This document shows positions 1 to 9,540 of a DNA stretch of 64,000 bases, piece by piece; the first letter of the stretch is position 1; every line of letters starts with the position of its first letter. The stretch is from Chrysopilus asiliformis (Eukaryota > Arthropoda > Insecta > Diptera > Rhagionidae): assembly GCA_964034945.1 (NCBI GenBank), contig OZ035960.1, positions 84,072,148 to 84,136,147 of the forward strand, read 5' to 3'. The position numbers and the translations under genes were made by a program. A model generated the notes under the pieces. That model did not search any database, had not been told where the DNA came from, and saw only the letters and a program-made list of their open reading frames with translations.

Positions 1-107
1 ATGTGTGCTTCGCAAAAAACCGCAAAAAACAAAATCGGTCATTTTTTACCTGTTTCTGTAACAGTGTCAAAGATTCAAATGTCGAATACTTTTGTAGGTC
101 TTTCCCT

Positions 108-213
108 CTTTCTCCCTCTCTCTCTCTCTCTCTCTCTCTCCCTCTCGCGCGCTCGCTCTCTCTCTCTCTCGCTTTCTCTCTCTCTCTCTCGCTTTCTCTC
201 TCTCTCTCTCTCG
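108..213. repeat. CT-rich microsatellite
   Basis: An almost pure (CT)n tract interrupted by a few CG, TTT and GCGC steps. It generates Ser-Leu repeat open frames on the plus strand that are not genes. Confidence 0.95.
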
Positions 214-1013
214 GCGCTACAACCAGTTTCCGGTGTTGGCCTGCCGAAATCTAGTCCATTTTCGGGTTTTTACGCTGCACACCCTGTTTGGTCCCAAAGG
301 AACCTTGGTAAGTCCAGCAGTTGTAATCCTGGTCTACTGTCTCGACATAAAGTCTATCCAGCAAGGATCTACCCTGAATTGGCTCATTCCGCAGCTACCC
401 TTCTCCTTGTCCAGCTGGGCTTGGAACCATCCTAGGCGGAGTTATCGATCTTATCTTTGTTAATTTGGATTTTTTTCCCAAATTTTCAAAACTATTTTTT
501 TTAATTTGGAAGAAGAAAATTTTCTTCCCAATCCCCCACCCTAGGATCCACAAGTTTTTAGAAAATACTTCCAACATTTTGCCAACAGGTTCATCGAAAA
601 AGATACTGTGCTGCCGCGAAAAATTAAAAAAAAATTTTTTTTCGCGTTTTACAGGACCTTTCCGAAAATGGGATCTCTCGCAATCGCTTTTCCTCTTCAA
701 AAAATTAGAGGTACCCAAGTTTCATCAAAATCGTTATATCCATTTTCGAGACAATAAATGTAACGAGTAATTTTATACATTTTTGAATGTTGACATTTGG
801 CGTTTGCTAAATTGGTATGTCATTACATATTACTCAACCAACAAATCCATTTTAATACATTTTTATGCCTCAGAATTATTTTTCGTTTTGTTATGCGTCC
901 TGAAATGTTCAGTTATGCCAATAACTCACAAAAAATATGAGTATGTGAGCTCAGATAATTTATTATGTCTGTTGTAGAATGTTCTGCATTTAATATTATA
1001 TACCCGATAATAT
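214..1013. other. No clear gene; old repeat debris
   Basis: About 240-430 is a GC-richer block with a short open stretch on the minus strand that I cannot assign to a family. About 640-740 resembles the dispersed 'aggacctt..aaaa' repeat also seen near 5.4-5.9 kb. Nothing else is recognisable upstream of the acceptor at 1031. Confidence 0.5.
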
Positions 1014-1031
1014 TTGTTTTTTTTCTTTCAG

Positions 1032-3639
1032 AACAAGACCCAATCGACAATATTTTCAATAAGGAATTCCACTCATAATTTATATCTGGAACAGAGTTTC
1101 GATGGACTGAAATTATTTCAGGAACGTGATGATGTCACAGAAATGCTTCCAATCAAATTAGATTTATATGATAATCGTTGGCATCAAATTTCAATAAGGT
1201 AAGTGAAGTTGAGTCAAATAAAAATTCTTAATGTTCCTACTGCCATCATCATCATGTCCAGACGTTCATTTTATATCCTTTTGTATTTGATTTCTGATCT
1301 TAAATCGGACATAAAAAAACACAAACAATTGAAAAAATATTATATTTTTCCGTATACTGACATGCGTGTATATAATGACAATTTCAGCGTGTACAACGGA
1401 GATTTTATTACAGTTTATATTGACTGCGTTTGGACGAATAGTTTTGTAGTATCTAAAGGGTTGTATACACTACCCCAAAATGCTGACGTTGAAGTAGGAC
1501 GGACCAATGATGTAAGTTATTTACTATTGATTTTAGTTAACTTATACTACACTGAGAAAAATCAGATATTTTTTTAGTGGCTTATAATAGTTATTTAAAA
1601 TTTGAGGATATCAAGGTTCATATCGAGTTGGCTTGCGTACCCGTCGTTGCCAAAATGCAGACGTTGAAGTAGGACAAACCAAGAATATCTTCGGAAAAAG
1701 TTGGCATTATTCCCATTGGAATGATTCTTACTATTTTCGTTATAATCTATTCACTTTTGGCATTGGCCCGGTTCCACTTTTTGTTGTTGTTTCCTCAAGA
1801 AATTGTGGTTGTCAGGTTAAATATTCTAATAAAAACTCTCGATTTCCATAATTAAAGAATTTAATTTTAAACACGAGTAAATTTTTTCCAAAGTAGTCCA
1901 AGTGGTAAAGTACTTGGCCTGTAATCCGGACGTCGGTGGTTCAATTCCCGACTGTGGCACGCTGTGATCAACTCCACTCAACTTGCTTTACGAAATGAGT
2001 AGTGATAGTTGCAGCTTGGTGTTAACGGTCTAGATTGCTATCACGACCTCTGCTGTTGATGGGTTGCAAAATAAAAACCTCACAAATGTTGTAATTCATT
2101 CATGGTTTGCAATCCATGTAAAAATTGTAGGTGCGGAGCAGGGAAAAAATTGTTATGTAACCTCAATTTAGGAGGCCCAGGCTCTTCAAGAGCTGAAGCG
2201 CCGAGGATAATGAATTTTTTTCCGGTTTATACCGCACAAAATTGCTGAATTGAGGCGTTACTAATCCAGAAGATATTCAAAGTGTTTTTGGGCAGGCGGA
2301 GTCAGCGACCCGTATTCTTTCGAAGATTATTATGGCCCGGTTAAATTTGGCCCGGTTAAATTTGGCCCGTCAGGAGCACGCCACTTAGTAAAACCGCAGT
2401 GGACATTTTTTCCATACTAATGTCATAAAGGGTCTTCCAATAAGGACGCTCGATTTTTAAATGTAAATAAAACAAGTTATGTGTGAGATATCCACTCATT
2501 TTTTTTTAAAGAATATTTTACGGCATTAAGTATGGAATATAACGTCGTTCAAATGTCCGTTGCGGCTTTGCTTGGTGGCACGTATTCCGGAGGTTTAATT
2601 TTCGATGACTTTGTCGCATAAATCTGCCTAAATTTGCTGGATGTCGTTCATTATGTTGGCTTTGAGGGCATTAATTGCTTGCGGTTCATTCGCATAGACC
2701 TGCGATTTAAGATAGCCCCAAAGGAAGAAGTCTAAAGGCGTTAAATCGCATAATCTCGGTGGCCAGTTCACGTCGCCGAAGCGCGAAATAACCATGCATT
2801 GAAATCGCTCGTGCAGAATGTCTATCGTGGCATGCGCTGTGTGGCATGTAGCGCCGTCCTGTTGGAACCATATGTTGTCGGTATCCATATCATCTAGTTT
2901 AGGCCACAAGAAGTTAGTTATCATCGATCTGTAGCGCTCGCCGTTGACGGTTATGGCAATGCCAGTTTCGTTTTGGAAGAAGTACGGACCGATGATTCCG
3001 GCAGACTAAAATCCGCACCAATCAGTGACTTTCTCGGCATACATTTGGTGCTGGTGTATCTCTTGTGGATTGGTATCGCCCCAAATCCGACAATTTTGCT
3101 TGTTCACATATACATTGATCCAAAAATGAGCTTCGTCGCTAAAGATGATTTTGAGCACTGATTTTGAAAATAAAATTTGACGATTTACACACATTGTTCA
3201 ACGCCATAATTTTCCATTGTGATTTGTCATACATTACTGAACAATTCACAACAAATTTGGCAGATGTTGCTTTAAAATCATGGCGGCTGTAACCTAACAA
3301 ACTTCGAACGACCTTATTGAAAGACCCTTTGAAATGATGTTTAAAAAAAATATTATGGACATCTCAAACACAACTGGTTTTATTTGATTTTTAATATTGA
3401 ACGCTTTATCTAAACACCTTATACAAAAATTTCGGAAAAATTAGTTGAAAAAATATCTTATCTTGCAATTTGTATATTTTTAATAAATTTTTTAATATAT
3501 CTATTTTTAGTGTGATTTGCAACAGCTTTTACTGATGCCCGGCAATCATGAGAAACTTCAATGTTCCGCCCTTCGGACATCGATCAATGAAGTAAAACGC
3601 TACATTATTGATACATTTATTGACGAAGATAGTAAATAA
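1032..3639 (+). CDS. Thrombospondin-N / laminin-G-like domain gene, 3' exons
   Basis: Three exons: 1032-1198, 1388-1511 and 3511-3639. The first follows a pyrimidine-rich acceptor (ttctttcag) and ends AG|gtaagt; the second runs from atttcag to gtaagt; phases match (2, then 0). The first carries the signature DNRWHQIS and the second FITVYIDC, the typical core of TSPN/LamG-like domains as in NELL, collagen and thrombospondin N-termini. The third begins CDLQQLLLMPG, resembling the C-terminal strand of TSPN, and stops at TAA 3637. An AATAAA follows 78 bases later. Such domains are normally extracellular matrix or secreted modules. The N-terminus lies upstream of the window or was missed. The loop before the last strand is short, so a small exon may be missing between 1511 and 3511. 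A possible donor (ATA|GTAAAT) just before the stop would let the protein continue. The 2-kb second intron hosts a SINE and a mariner. Which TSPN gene this is cannot be told. Confidence 0.65.
1646..1688 (+). pseudogene. Partial duplicate of the TSPN second exon end
   Basis: The stretch encoding QNADVEVGQTKN repeats the end of the exon at 1388-1511 (QNADVEVGRTND) with a few substitutions, but lacks the following GTAAGT donor. The upstream part is unrelated. In another frame, 1673-1852 is open and hydrophobic (a possible membrane segment around GMILTIFVIIYSLLAL), with no splice support. Confidence 0.55.
1893..2213 (+). mobile_element. tRNA-derived SINE, sense copy
   Basis: The 5' end has a pol III A box-like TAGTCCAAGTGG and a perfect B box GGTTCAATTCC about 40 bases later. 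It then shares a body with the copy at 29740-30015, including a shared run around tctgctgttgatgggttgc. It ends in a GGATAATGAA tail. Flanking AATTTTTTCC-like tracts (1880-1890 and 2213 onward) may be the target duplication. Confidence 0.85.
2214..2426. repeat. Old dispersed repeat
   Basis: About 2237-2340 (caaaattgctgaattgaggcg ... gcgacccgtattctttcg) is a diverged relative of 5210-5325. No coding capacity was seen. Confidence 0.5.
2427..3330 (-). mobile_element. Mariner/IS630-like transposon, 5'-deleted
   Basis: Imperfect terminal inverted repeats of about 26 bases begin AAAGGGTCTTCCAATAAGG at the left and have the matching complement at the right (..CCTTATTGAAAGACCCTTT). The element is only about 0.9 kb and encodes the C-terminal two thirds of a transposase on the minus strand. 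No clean TA target duplication is visible at either end. Confidence 0.8.
2628..3194 (-). pseudogene. Mariner-family transposase fragment
   Basis: Two open pieces, 3194-3006 and 2924-2628, are separated by a frame break near 3005. The first contains the first catalytic aspartate motif (FSDEAHFW). The second contains QQDGATCHT and CDLTPLDFFLWG, which carry the second and third acidic residues, separated by 36 residues. This is the usual layout of a Tc1/mariner DDE/D catalytic domain. The N-terminal DNA-binding helix-turn-helix part is missing. The gene is dead and lies inside the second intron of the TSPN gene. Confidence 0.85.
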
Positions 3640-3716
3640 ATTGTTGGCAATAATTTTTAGTAAAATAATCGTGTAAAAAGTTTTTGCTATTCTTAGAAAT
3701 CCAATATTAAGTTATA

Positions 3717-3722
3717 AATAAA
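3717..3722 (+). promoter_or_regulatory. Poly(A) signal AATAAA
   Basis: Canonical hexamer 78 bases after the TAA of the TSPN gene's last exon; it supports that exon being terminal. Confidence 0.5.
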
Positions 3723-4940
3723 TTTGAAGTGATAAAGGGTATCAAAATTTTTCATAACATTTTACTATACAAAGAGATTGTTTTCCTATTTTATCAAAGT
3801 ATAGAATATAGAATAACAAGAAATATGTAAGCATAAAAATATCCGATTAACAGAATAATATTTAAAAAAATGGAACATTGAAACAATAATCATGAATAAA
3901 GGAACCCAAAAACAATAAATAAATGGCCTATAAACTTATTCAAAGCATAAATCAAACTACTATATTTACTCAAAAAAAATCTCATTAGACAATTTAAAAT
4001 TTATATTATTTTCCAAGCAACAACAAAATTAGCAAATTATATTATTTCCTAAAGTTTTACCATGATGATATAGAGTTTAAAGCAGAAATGTTTAGTATTT
4101 TTGAAAAGAAAAATCATATAGAATAATAAATGTAAAATTATTATAAAAACAATTTGTTGTGTATGTATACATAGTTATAAAGTTCATATTGTATTACAAT
4201 ATAATGAAAAGATGGATGAATAAACAAATTTTTTGATCGAATCAGTATTTAATTTTTTTACGTATTATATTATTTTAGACTTAAAGTAGGTAGATTTTTT
4301 TTTATTAAATTAGCTTATAGGGAACAGAATGTCATCAAAATTCGTAACAGTAAATTTTAATGAGATTTTGATGTTTTCTAAAATATTATTTTTTCAGAAA
4401 AATTTCACTTCAGCCTTGAGTTTTCGTACAAATAATCGCGAAAATTAGGAGAATTTTCAAGGTAAGTATCGAAATAAATATCGCAAATACGCTAACCAAT
4501 TTTAGTGGGTAAACAATTAGACAGTTCGCTGTCTAATAATAAAAAAAACTGACCATAATACTGGTTCCAAAGACCAAATAGTAAACTTGAAAACCATTTT
4601 CTAGTCCATCATACAAGATGTATTTTTAACCTTTCCAGACTTTTTTTTCAATCGATTATTACGAAGATATGAACAATATAAGGATAATTCATATTAACCT
4701 GGCAACACTTTCAATTTGACATTTGAGAGTTGAGGTCGAGACATTATTATTTTTTGCTTACAATTAGTGCAGTTTTAATAGGTTCTACAGCTATCAAGCT
4801 ATGAATTTTGACACGAAAACTAATTATGTGCCCTTAGTTTCAAATAGCCAAAATTTCTCGAATCGTGAGAAAATATCAGTAGTAGCCAAAGTAACCAAGA
4901 ATGGTTAAATACTGGTTACGTCGCATAACGTGAGTTACAA
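3723..4940. other. AT-rich stretch with one exon-like segment
   Basis: Mostly AT-rich unique-looking DNA. Segment 4398-4461 has a strong acceptor (ttttttcag) and a strong donor (AAG|GTAAGT), but every frame contains a stop. It could only be a non-coding or terminal exon, or chance. No other gene is seen. Confidence 0.35.
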
Positions 4941-5538
4941 AACATATGGGGTCACAAATTGGTCACAGAAACGGTACTGTAACGTTACCACTTTTGTCCA
5001 ATTTTTTGTGACTATATATACAAAGTTTTATGACGCAGGTTTCAAAGCAACGGTTGCACAACCGTTCCCGCAGAAAGTTTTTTGTGTGTCGAAGATTCAC
5101 AAGGGAAAAGGGAGGAGGGTGGACTGGTCACTAGCTAACTGTTGTTTCGCGACCGGTCACAACCGGCAAAATGTCACGTGCACTTTTAGATGAATGACTA
5201 CGTCAGCAAACAAAATTGCTGAATTTGAGGCGACAGTTATCACGAAATTGTCCGTTTTTGGTGTTTTTGAACAGTCGGAATCAGCGGCCCGTATTTTATC
5301 GATGATGGCGGCGCGGCATTTGCGTTATCTATACAGCACCTCCAGTTTCGAATTTTAAAATTACATCATCAGATTCGTGATCAGCGACTTCTAAAACACG
5401 CTAATATAAATTTTCGAGAAAAATGGGAAAAAGGATATTCTTGTTATTCTTTTAGGACTTTCACGAATTTTCCCGAATTTTTGAAACTTATAAGTACCCA
5501 AATTTCGTGGAAATCGATAGAGAATGGGATATCCTATA

Positions 5539-5678
5539 ATATCTGTGGCAACAAGTCATAGGGTCCTAAGTCTGTTTTTAGGCTAAGCCAAATTGCTCTG
5601 TCTATTAAAGTAAATACAGATCTTTTTATCATGATCTGAAAATCGACTTAGGCTCCTATGACTTGTTGCCACAGATAT
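5539..5678. repeat. Palindromic MITE
   Basis: Arms of about 34 bases, ATATCTGTGGCAACAAGTCA at the left and its complement at the right (TGACTTGTTGCCACAGATAT), enclose about 70 bases. The style matches the hairpin MITEs at 21304 and 40336. Confidence 0.85.
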
Positions 5679-7439
5679 ATTACGAGCAATAATTGTGTGT
5701 TGGTATGTAAATTTTTTCTCGAAAATGTCTCTATAAATTTTGATGAAATTTGGGTACTTATAGTTTTTGGGAACAAAAATGCGATTACGCCAGATTCCAT
5801 CTTCGGGAAAATTCGTTAAGGTCCTGTAAGGATACCGCGAATATACTTCTTCCTGTTTTATCTGGGGAAATTTACATTAAGGGATTTTTGAGTTCTCTAA
5901 TCCCGAATCTGATGTTAGAATTTGCACATTCCAAAAGAGAGGGTGTAGTGGTGATAACAAAAATATCCTTTCTTCCTTTTTCCTGGGGAACTTGGCAAAG
6001 GGGTTTTTGAATCGAGGATTTCAAACCTCAGCAAAAGTACTGTAAAGATAATGTAAATCTATTTTTTTCTTCAAAAATTTGCAAAAGTAGGATTTTGAGG
6101 TCTTGCTGGTACTATCGAGTTAAGGTACAGTTATGAAATTTTGTAGATATACTGGATTTTCTAATAAAACTCTCATAATTACTCATGACCAAAATCAAAA
6201 TTCATATGGTGATGGCGACATAACCTTTTATAAAATAACTATTACCGTATGATTTACCGATATATGAATAAACATACAATGAAATCGCATTATAATATCA
6301 ATTCCTTATATCACTCTCTAGCAGTTAAAAATACTGTTTTATAAAGAGGTTACTTTTGCTTTTTCCAGTAAATGTTTTTCAGAGAAAATAATTTTAAATT
6401 TTCTATGGATCACATTAAATGTCGAGGGTATTTATTGTGTGATCCTTCAAGTATACTAATTTTAATAAGCGAACTCTTTTTATACAGACTTGAAATATTG
6501 GATGGCAGGAAAATGTAAGAACGAATTTCTTAGTTTCGGCAACAAAAAATTCAAGAAAATTTCCTCAATATAAAGGATGAAGTTTAATACGGAAATTGCT
6601 GCGGTGAGAAGTGACTTTCATCCAATTTTCTCTTTGACGGAAGTAATTTTGTTCTAATAACTCAACTTGGTGGAAAGTTAGAAAGGAAGCGAAACATAAA
6701 GGGGAAGAGTTTGTTTGTTTTCATCCTTATTTATTTTAGTTCATCGCGAATCCTGTCATTTGGGTCTACGTTTTTTTTTTCGTTGACGTAAAAAGGGGTT
6801 TTCTCCTGGGATTTTTATGCAAAGTAAACAATTTTTATAAACCATTTCTTATTATTCTGTCTAAAAGTTCGCAAAATTTTATCTATTATTTTACAGGCAA
6901 GTCGAATTAAAAAAAATAGATGTGTGCAAAAAACTCGAAATTCTTAATTGTTATTCATTGAATTTTTGTTGAAAAGTAAACATGTTTTTACAGTACAAAA
7001 ATCAAATTGGATAATTAAAATAAATTTAAGTGAATACTTTACAGGACGATTTCTTTGAATCGACGCAAAATTAAACTGTTTTTATCGAATGCAAAATTTT
7101 AATTTCGTTAGAGATTCGACTTGAGGTTCGATCAAAAATAAACAATCGTGCACACATTCTGTAGTAATTTTAGACTGCATTAAAAACAAACTTTTAGAAA
7201 TTTATATTTGTTATTGAGAAAATATATTGATGTATTTAATATGCAAATACGTATTCCAAAGACAAAAATAAACTTTTTAAAAGTGAACAAAAATTCGAAA
7301 GGTTACTTAATTCACAACTATTTAGAAGCATCGATTTTTAATTTAAAAAAAATGTTTGTCATGGTTCTTAGGTATGTCTTACTTAAGGGAAAACCGTTGG
7401 GTGAGAGACACCATGTTGTCGAAATATACATAGCTAATG
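5679..7439. other. No gene seen
   Basis: Holds fragments of the dispersed 122-bp-type repeat (about 5740-6010: aattcgttaaggtcctgtaagg and relatives) followed by AT-rich sequence. The open frames here have no recognisable domain. Confidence 0.5.
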
Positions 7440-7469
7440 AAGTAGAGACTCGGTAATTCGAACGCTCGG

Positions 7470-7797
7470 TGTTGCTTCTCGAACAAAAGAAAAATCGTAA
7501 ATTTAATTAATCGATTTATTTCGAATTCAAGTTCTAATAATATATAATATATAATAATAAGCGGGAGTTCCGAACGTACTGACTCAAGAATGTTAAACGT
7601 TACAGCAATTCAAACAATTGTAACAAGTCGATGAGCAGTACAATACAATTGATAATACAATGGTTAATACAATGGATAATACAAATTTAGAATTTCGGTT
7701 TCATTTCGTAAAGAATTCAAGTTTTAATATAATTCAAAATTAGTGGTAAATTTTATTGACAAATTCAATTCTAGAGAATGCTATTTCGGCGTCAACA
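7470..7797 (-). repeat. BEL/Pao 3' LTR
   Basis: 328 bp, TGTTG...CAACA. It is the downstream LTR with respect to the minus-strand genes. Confidence 0.95.
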
Positions 7798-7811
7798 TCC
7801 CGGCCCCCTTG
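7798..7811 (-). promoter_or_regulatory. BEL polypurine tract
   Basis: Read on the minus strand, AAGGGGGCCGGGA lies immediately before the 3' LTR, where plus-strand priming occurs. Confidence 0.8.
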
Positions 7812-7830
7812 AACGAGTTGCACATTCGCT

Positions 7831-9090
7831 TCAACTAGGTAGTGGACAAATTTTTACGATTGGCCTAGTAAGGGAGCCTTCAGACGTCCTCATTGTGACT
7901 ACTCGAACGAGGCCGTCGTTACCAGGATGTAACTGAGTGATTCGGCCTAATCGCCATTTAGACGGCGGTAAACGGTCATCTCTTATAAGGACCAAGTCTC
8001 CAATAGCGAGGTTTTTGGTTTGTTTATTCCATTTGGCCCTTTTTTGCAGCTGGCTTAAATACTCCTGACTCCAGCGTCGCCAGAAATGCTGACGGTATTG
8101 CGATATCAACTGCCATCTTTGATAGAGGTTTAATTTTTGGTGGGTATAGTCGGGTTCTGGCAAGCTCTTCATGGGTTCACCAACCAAAAAATGGCCAGGT
8201 GTGAGGGCGTCGAGATCATCAGCATCGGTAGTAAGTGCGCACAATGGACGAGAATTCACGCAGGCTTCGATCTCAGTAAGAAGCGTGTAGAATTCCTCAA
8301 AGGTAAGCGTAGAATCCGTCAGGGTCCGTCTTAGAAAGAATTTGAAGCGCTTTACGGCTGCCTCCCAAAAACCACCCATATGCGGTGCAGACGGGGGATT
8401 GAAAGACCACTCCGTATAATCGTCTGCTAACAACTTACAAACACCTTCGTCCCGTGCAGCGTTTTGTAACAGATTCCTCATTTCTCGATCGGCAGCGACA
8501 AAGTTTGTGCCGTTATCGCTATAAAGCTGGCGGCAGTGCCCACGTCGAGCGGTAAACCTTTTGTAAGCCGCGATAAACGTTGACGTTGATAAGTCGCCAG
8601 CGAGTTCCAAATGCATCGCTCCAGTTGCCATACATATGAAAACCGCAACATATGCCTTTTCGGTTTTGATTCCGCGACCCTTAGATGAACGGATTCGAAA
8701 CGGCCCTGCGAAGTCAACTCCTGATTTGAAGAATGGCCGGCAAGGTTGCACCCTGACTGTGGGTAAGTCAGCCATTAGCTGCGATGGTTGTTGATGCCTC
8801 TCTCGTATGCACGTTGGGCAGTTAATCGCAATTTTACGAACGACGCGTCTAGCTCCTAAAACCCAAAAACGCCGCTGCAACATGGATTGCATAATTTGTG
8901 GCCCTGCATGTAGCGCAGAGCGGTGAATATCCTGGCAGATAAGTGTGGTTAATGCAGACTTGGCAGGCAGTAAAATTGGATGGCGACTATCCAGTGATAC
9001 GGCAGCATTGCGGAGCCTACCGCCTACCCTGAGAATTCCTTCGTCGTCAAGAAACGGTCGTAGTTTTAATAGACGGCTGCGAGTAAGCAA
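7831..9090 (-). CDS. BEL integrase region of pol
   Basis: A 419-residue open frame. Residues H56, H61, C91 and C94 form the HHCC zinc-binding module. The core carries D126 (GVDFAGP), D192 (YSDNGTNF) and E243 (GGFWEAA), the DDE triad with about 50 residues between the last two. The C-terminal part (GDLVLIRDDRLPPSKWRLG) is the BEL-type integrase tail (DUF5641). It acts in the nucleus to insert the cDNA copy. This frame equals that of the RT part but is separated from it by two indels. The apparent start is only the first usable codon after the frameshift at the 9-T run 9094-9102; it would normally be part of a polyprotein. Confidence 0.92.
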   Translation of the reverse strand: MLTRSRLLKLRPFLDDEGILRVGGRLRNAAVSLDSRHPILLPAKSALTTLICQDIHRSALHAGPQIMQSMLQRRFWVLGARRVVRKIAINCPTCIRERHQQPSQLMADLPTVRVQPCRPFFKSGVDFAGPFRIRSSKGRGIKTEKAYVAVFICMATGAMHLELAGDLSTSTFIAAYKRFTARRGHCRQLYSDNGTNFVAADREMRNLLQNAARDEGVCKLLADDYTEWSFNPPSAPHMGGFWEAAVKRFKFFLRRTLTDSTLTFEEFYTLLTEIEACVNSRPLCALTTDADDLDALTPGHFLVGEPMKSLPEPDYTHQKLNLYQRWQLISQYRQHFWRRWSQEYLSQLQKRAKWNKQTKNLAIGDLVLIRDDRLPPSKWRLGRITQLHPGNDGLVRVVTMRTSEGSLTRPIVKICPLPS

Positions 9091-9540
9091 CGGTTTTTTT
9101 TTCTTTTAATCTCATTATCTCCTCGTAAAAATGATGTTGTTGTGTAAGCTTTACTAAATGTGTTGATGCATTTTTAATCTCGGCAGGTCGTAGCCAGCCC
9201 TTTCGTCGCTTATTTGCGTCGCTAATTCTGGCGTTAAAAACGAACCGGAGGATGTAGGCGGTGATTCGTTTCAACTTGTTAAGAGAAGAATAAGCGAGTA
9301 TTATGTCTGGTTCGGGCTTCGTTGTGTTGGAGATTTGAGGATTTGCGAATGATTGCTTTCGAAAGCCCACACTGGTCGTCCACTCGGTTGTTTGGTTGGG
9401 CCAGAAGCTTTCCGGCATATGCAGCCATGGAGGACCCGACCACCAGAGATGGTGACTAGCTAGCTCTTGTGGTGGGACTCCACGGGATGCGCAGTCAGCG
9501 GGGTTTTGTTCGGAAGGTACGTGGCGCCATGACCCATTGC
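9047..9540 (-). pseudogene. BEL pol middle segment, shifted frame
   Basis: Between the RNase H end and the integrase, the homologous reading continues in a different frame. The shift into it lies near 9535-9545 and the shift out at the homopolymer 9094-9102. The 9418-9047 part is open for 123 residues. Two indels that restore the frame suggest mutation after insertion or sequencing error at the homopolymer. Confidence 0.85.

Noticed and set aside
1..435. Plus-strand frames rich in Ser-Leu
   Set aside because: Produced by the CT microsatellite; no homology or start context.
4930..5193. 87-residue plus-strand frame
   Set aside because: Lies in a repeat with GTCAC words; no domain, no splice sites.
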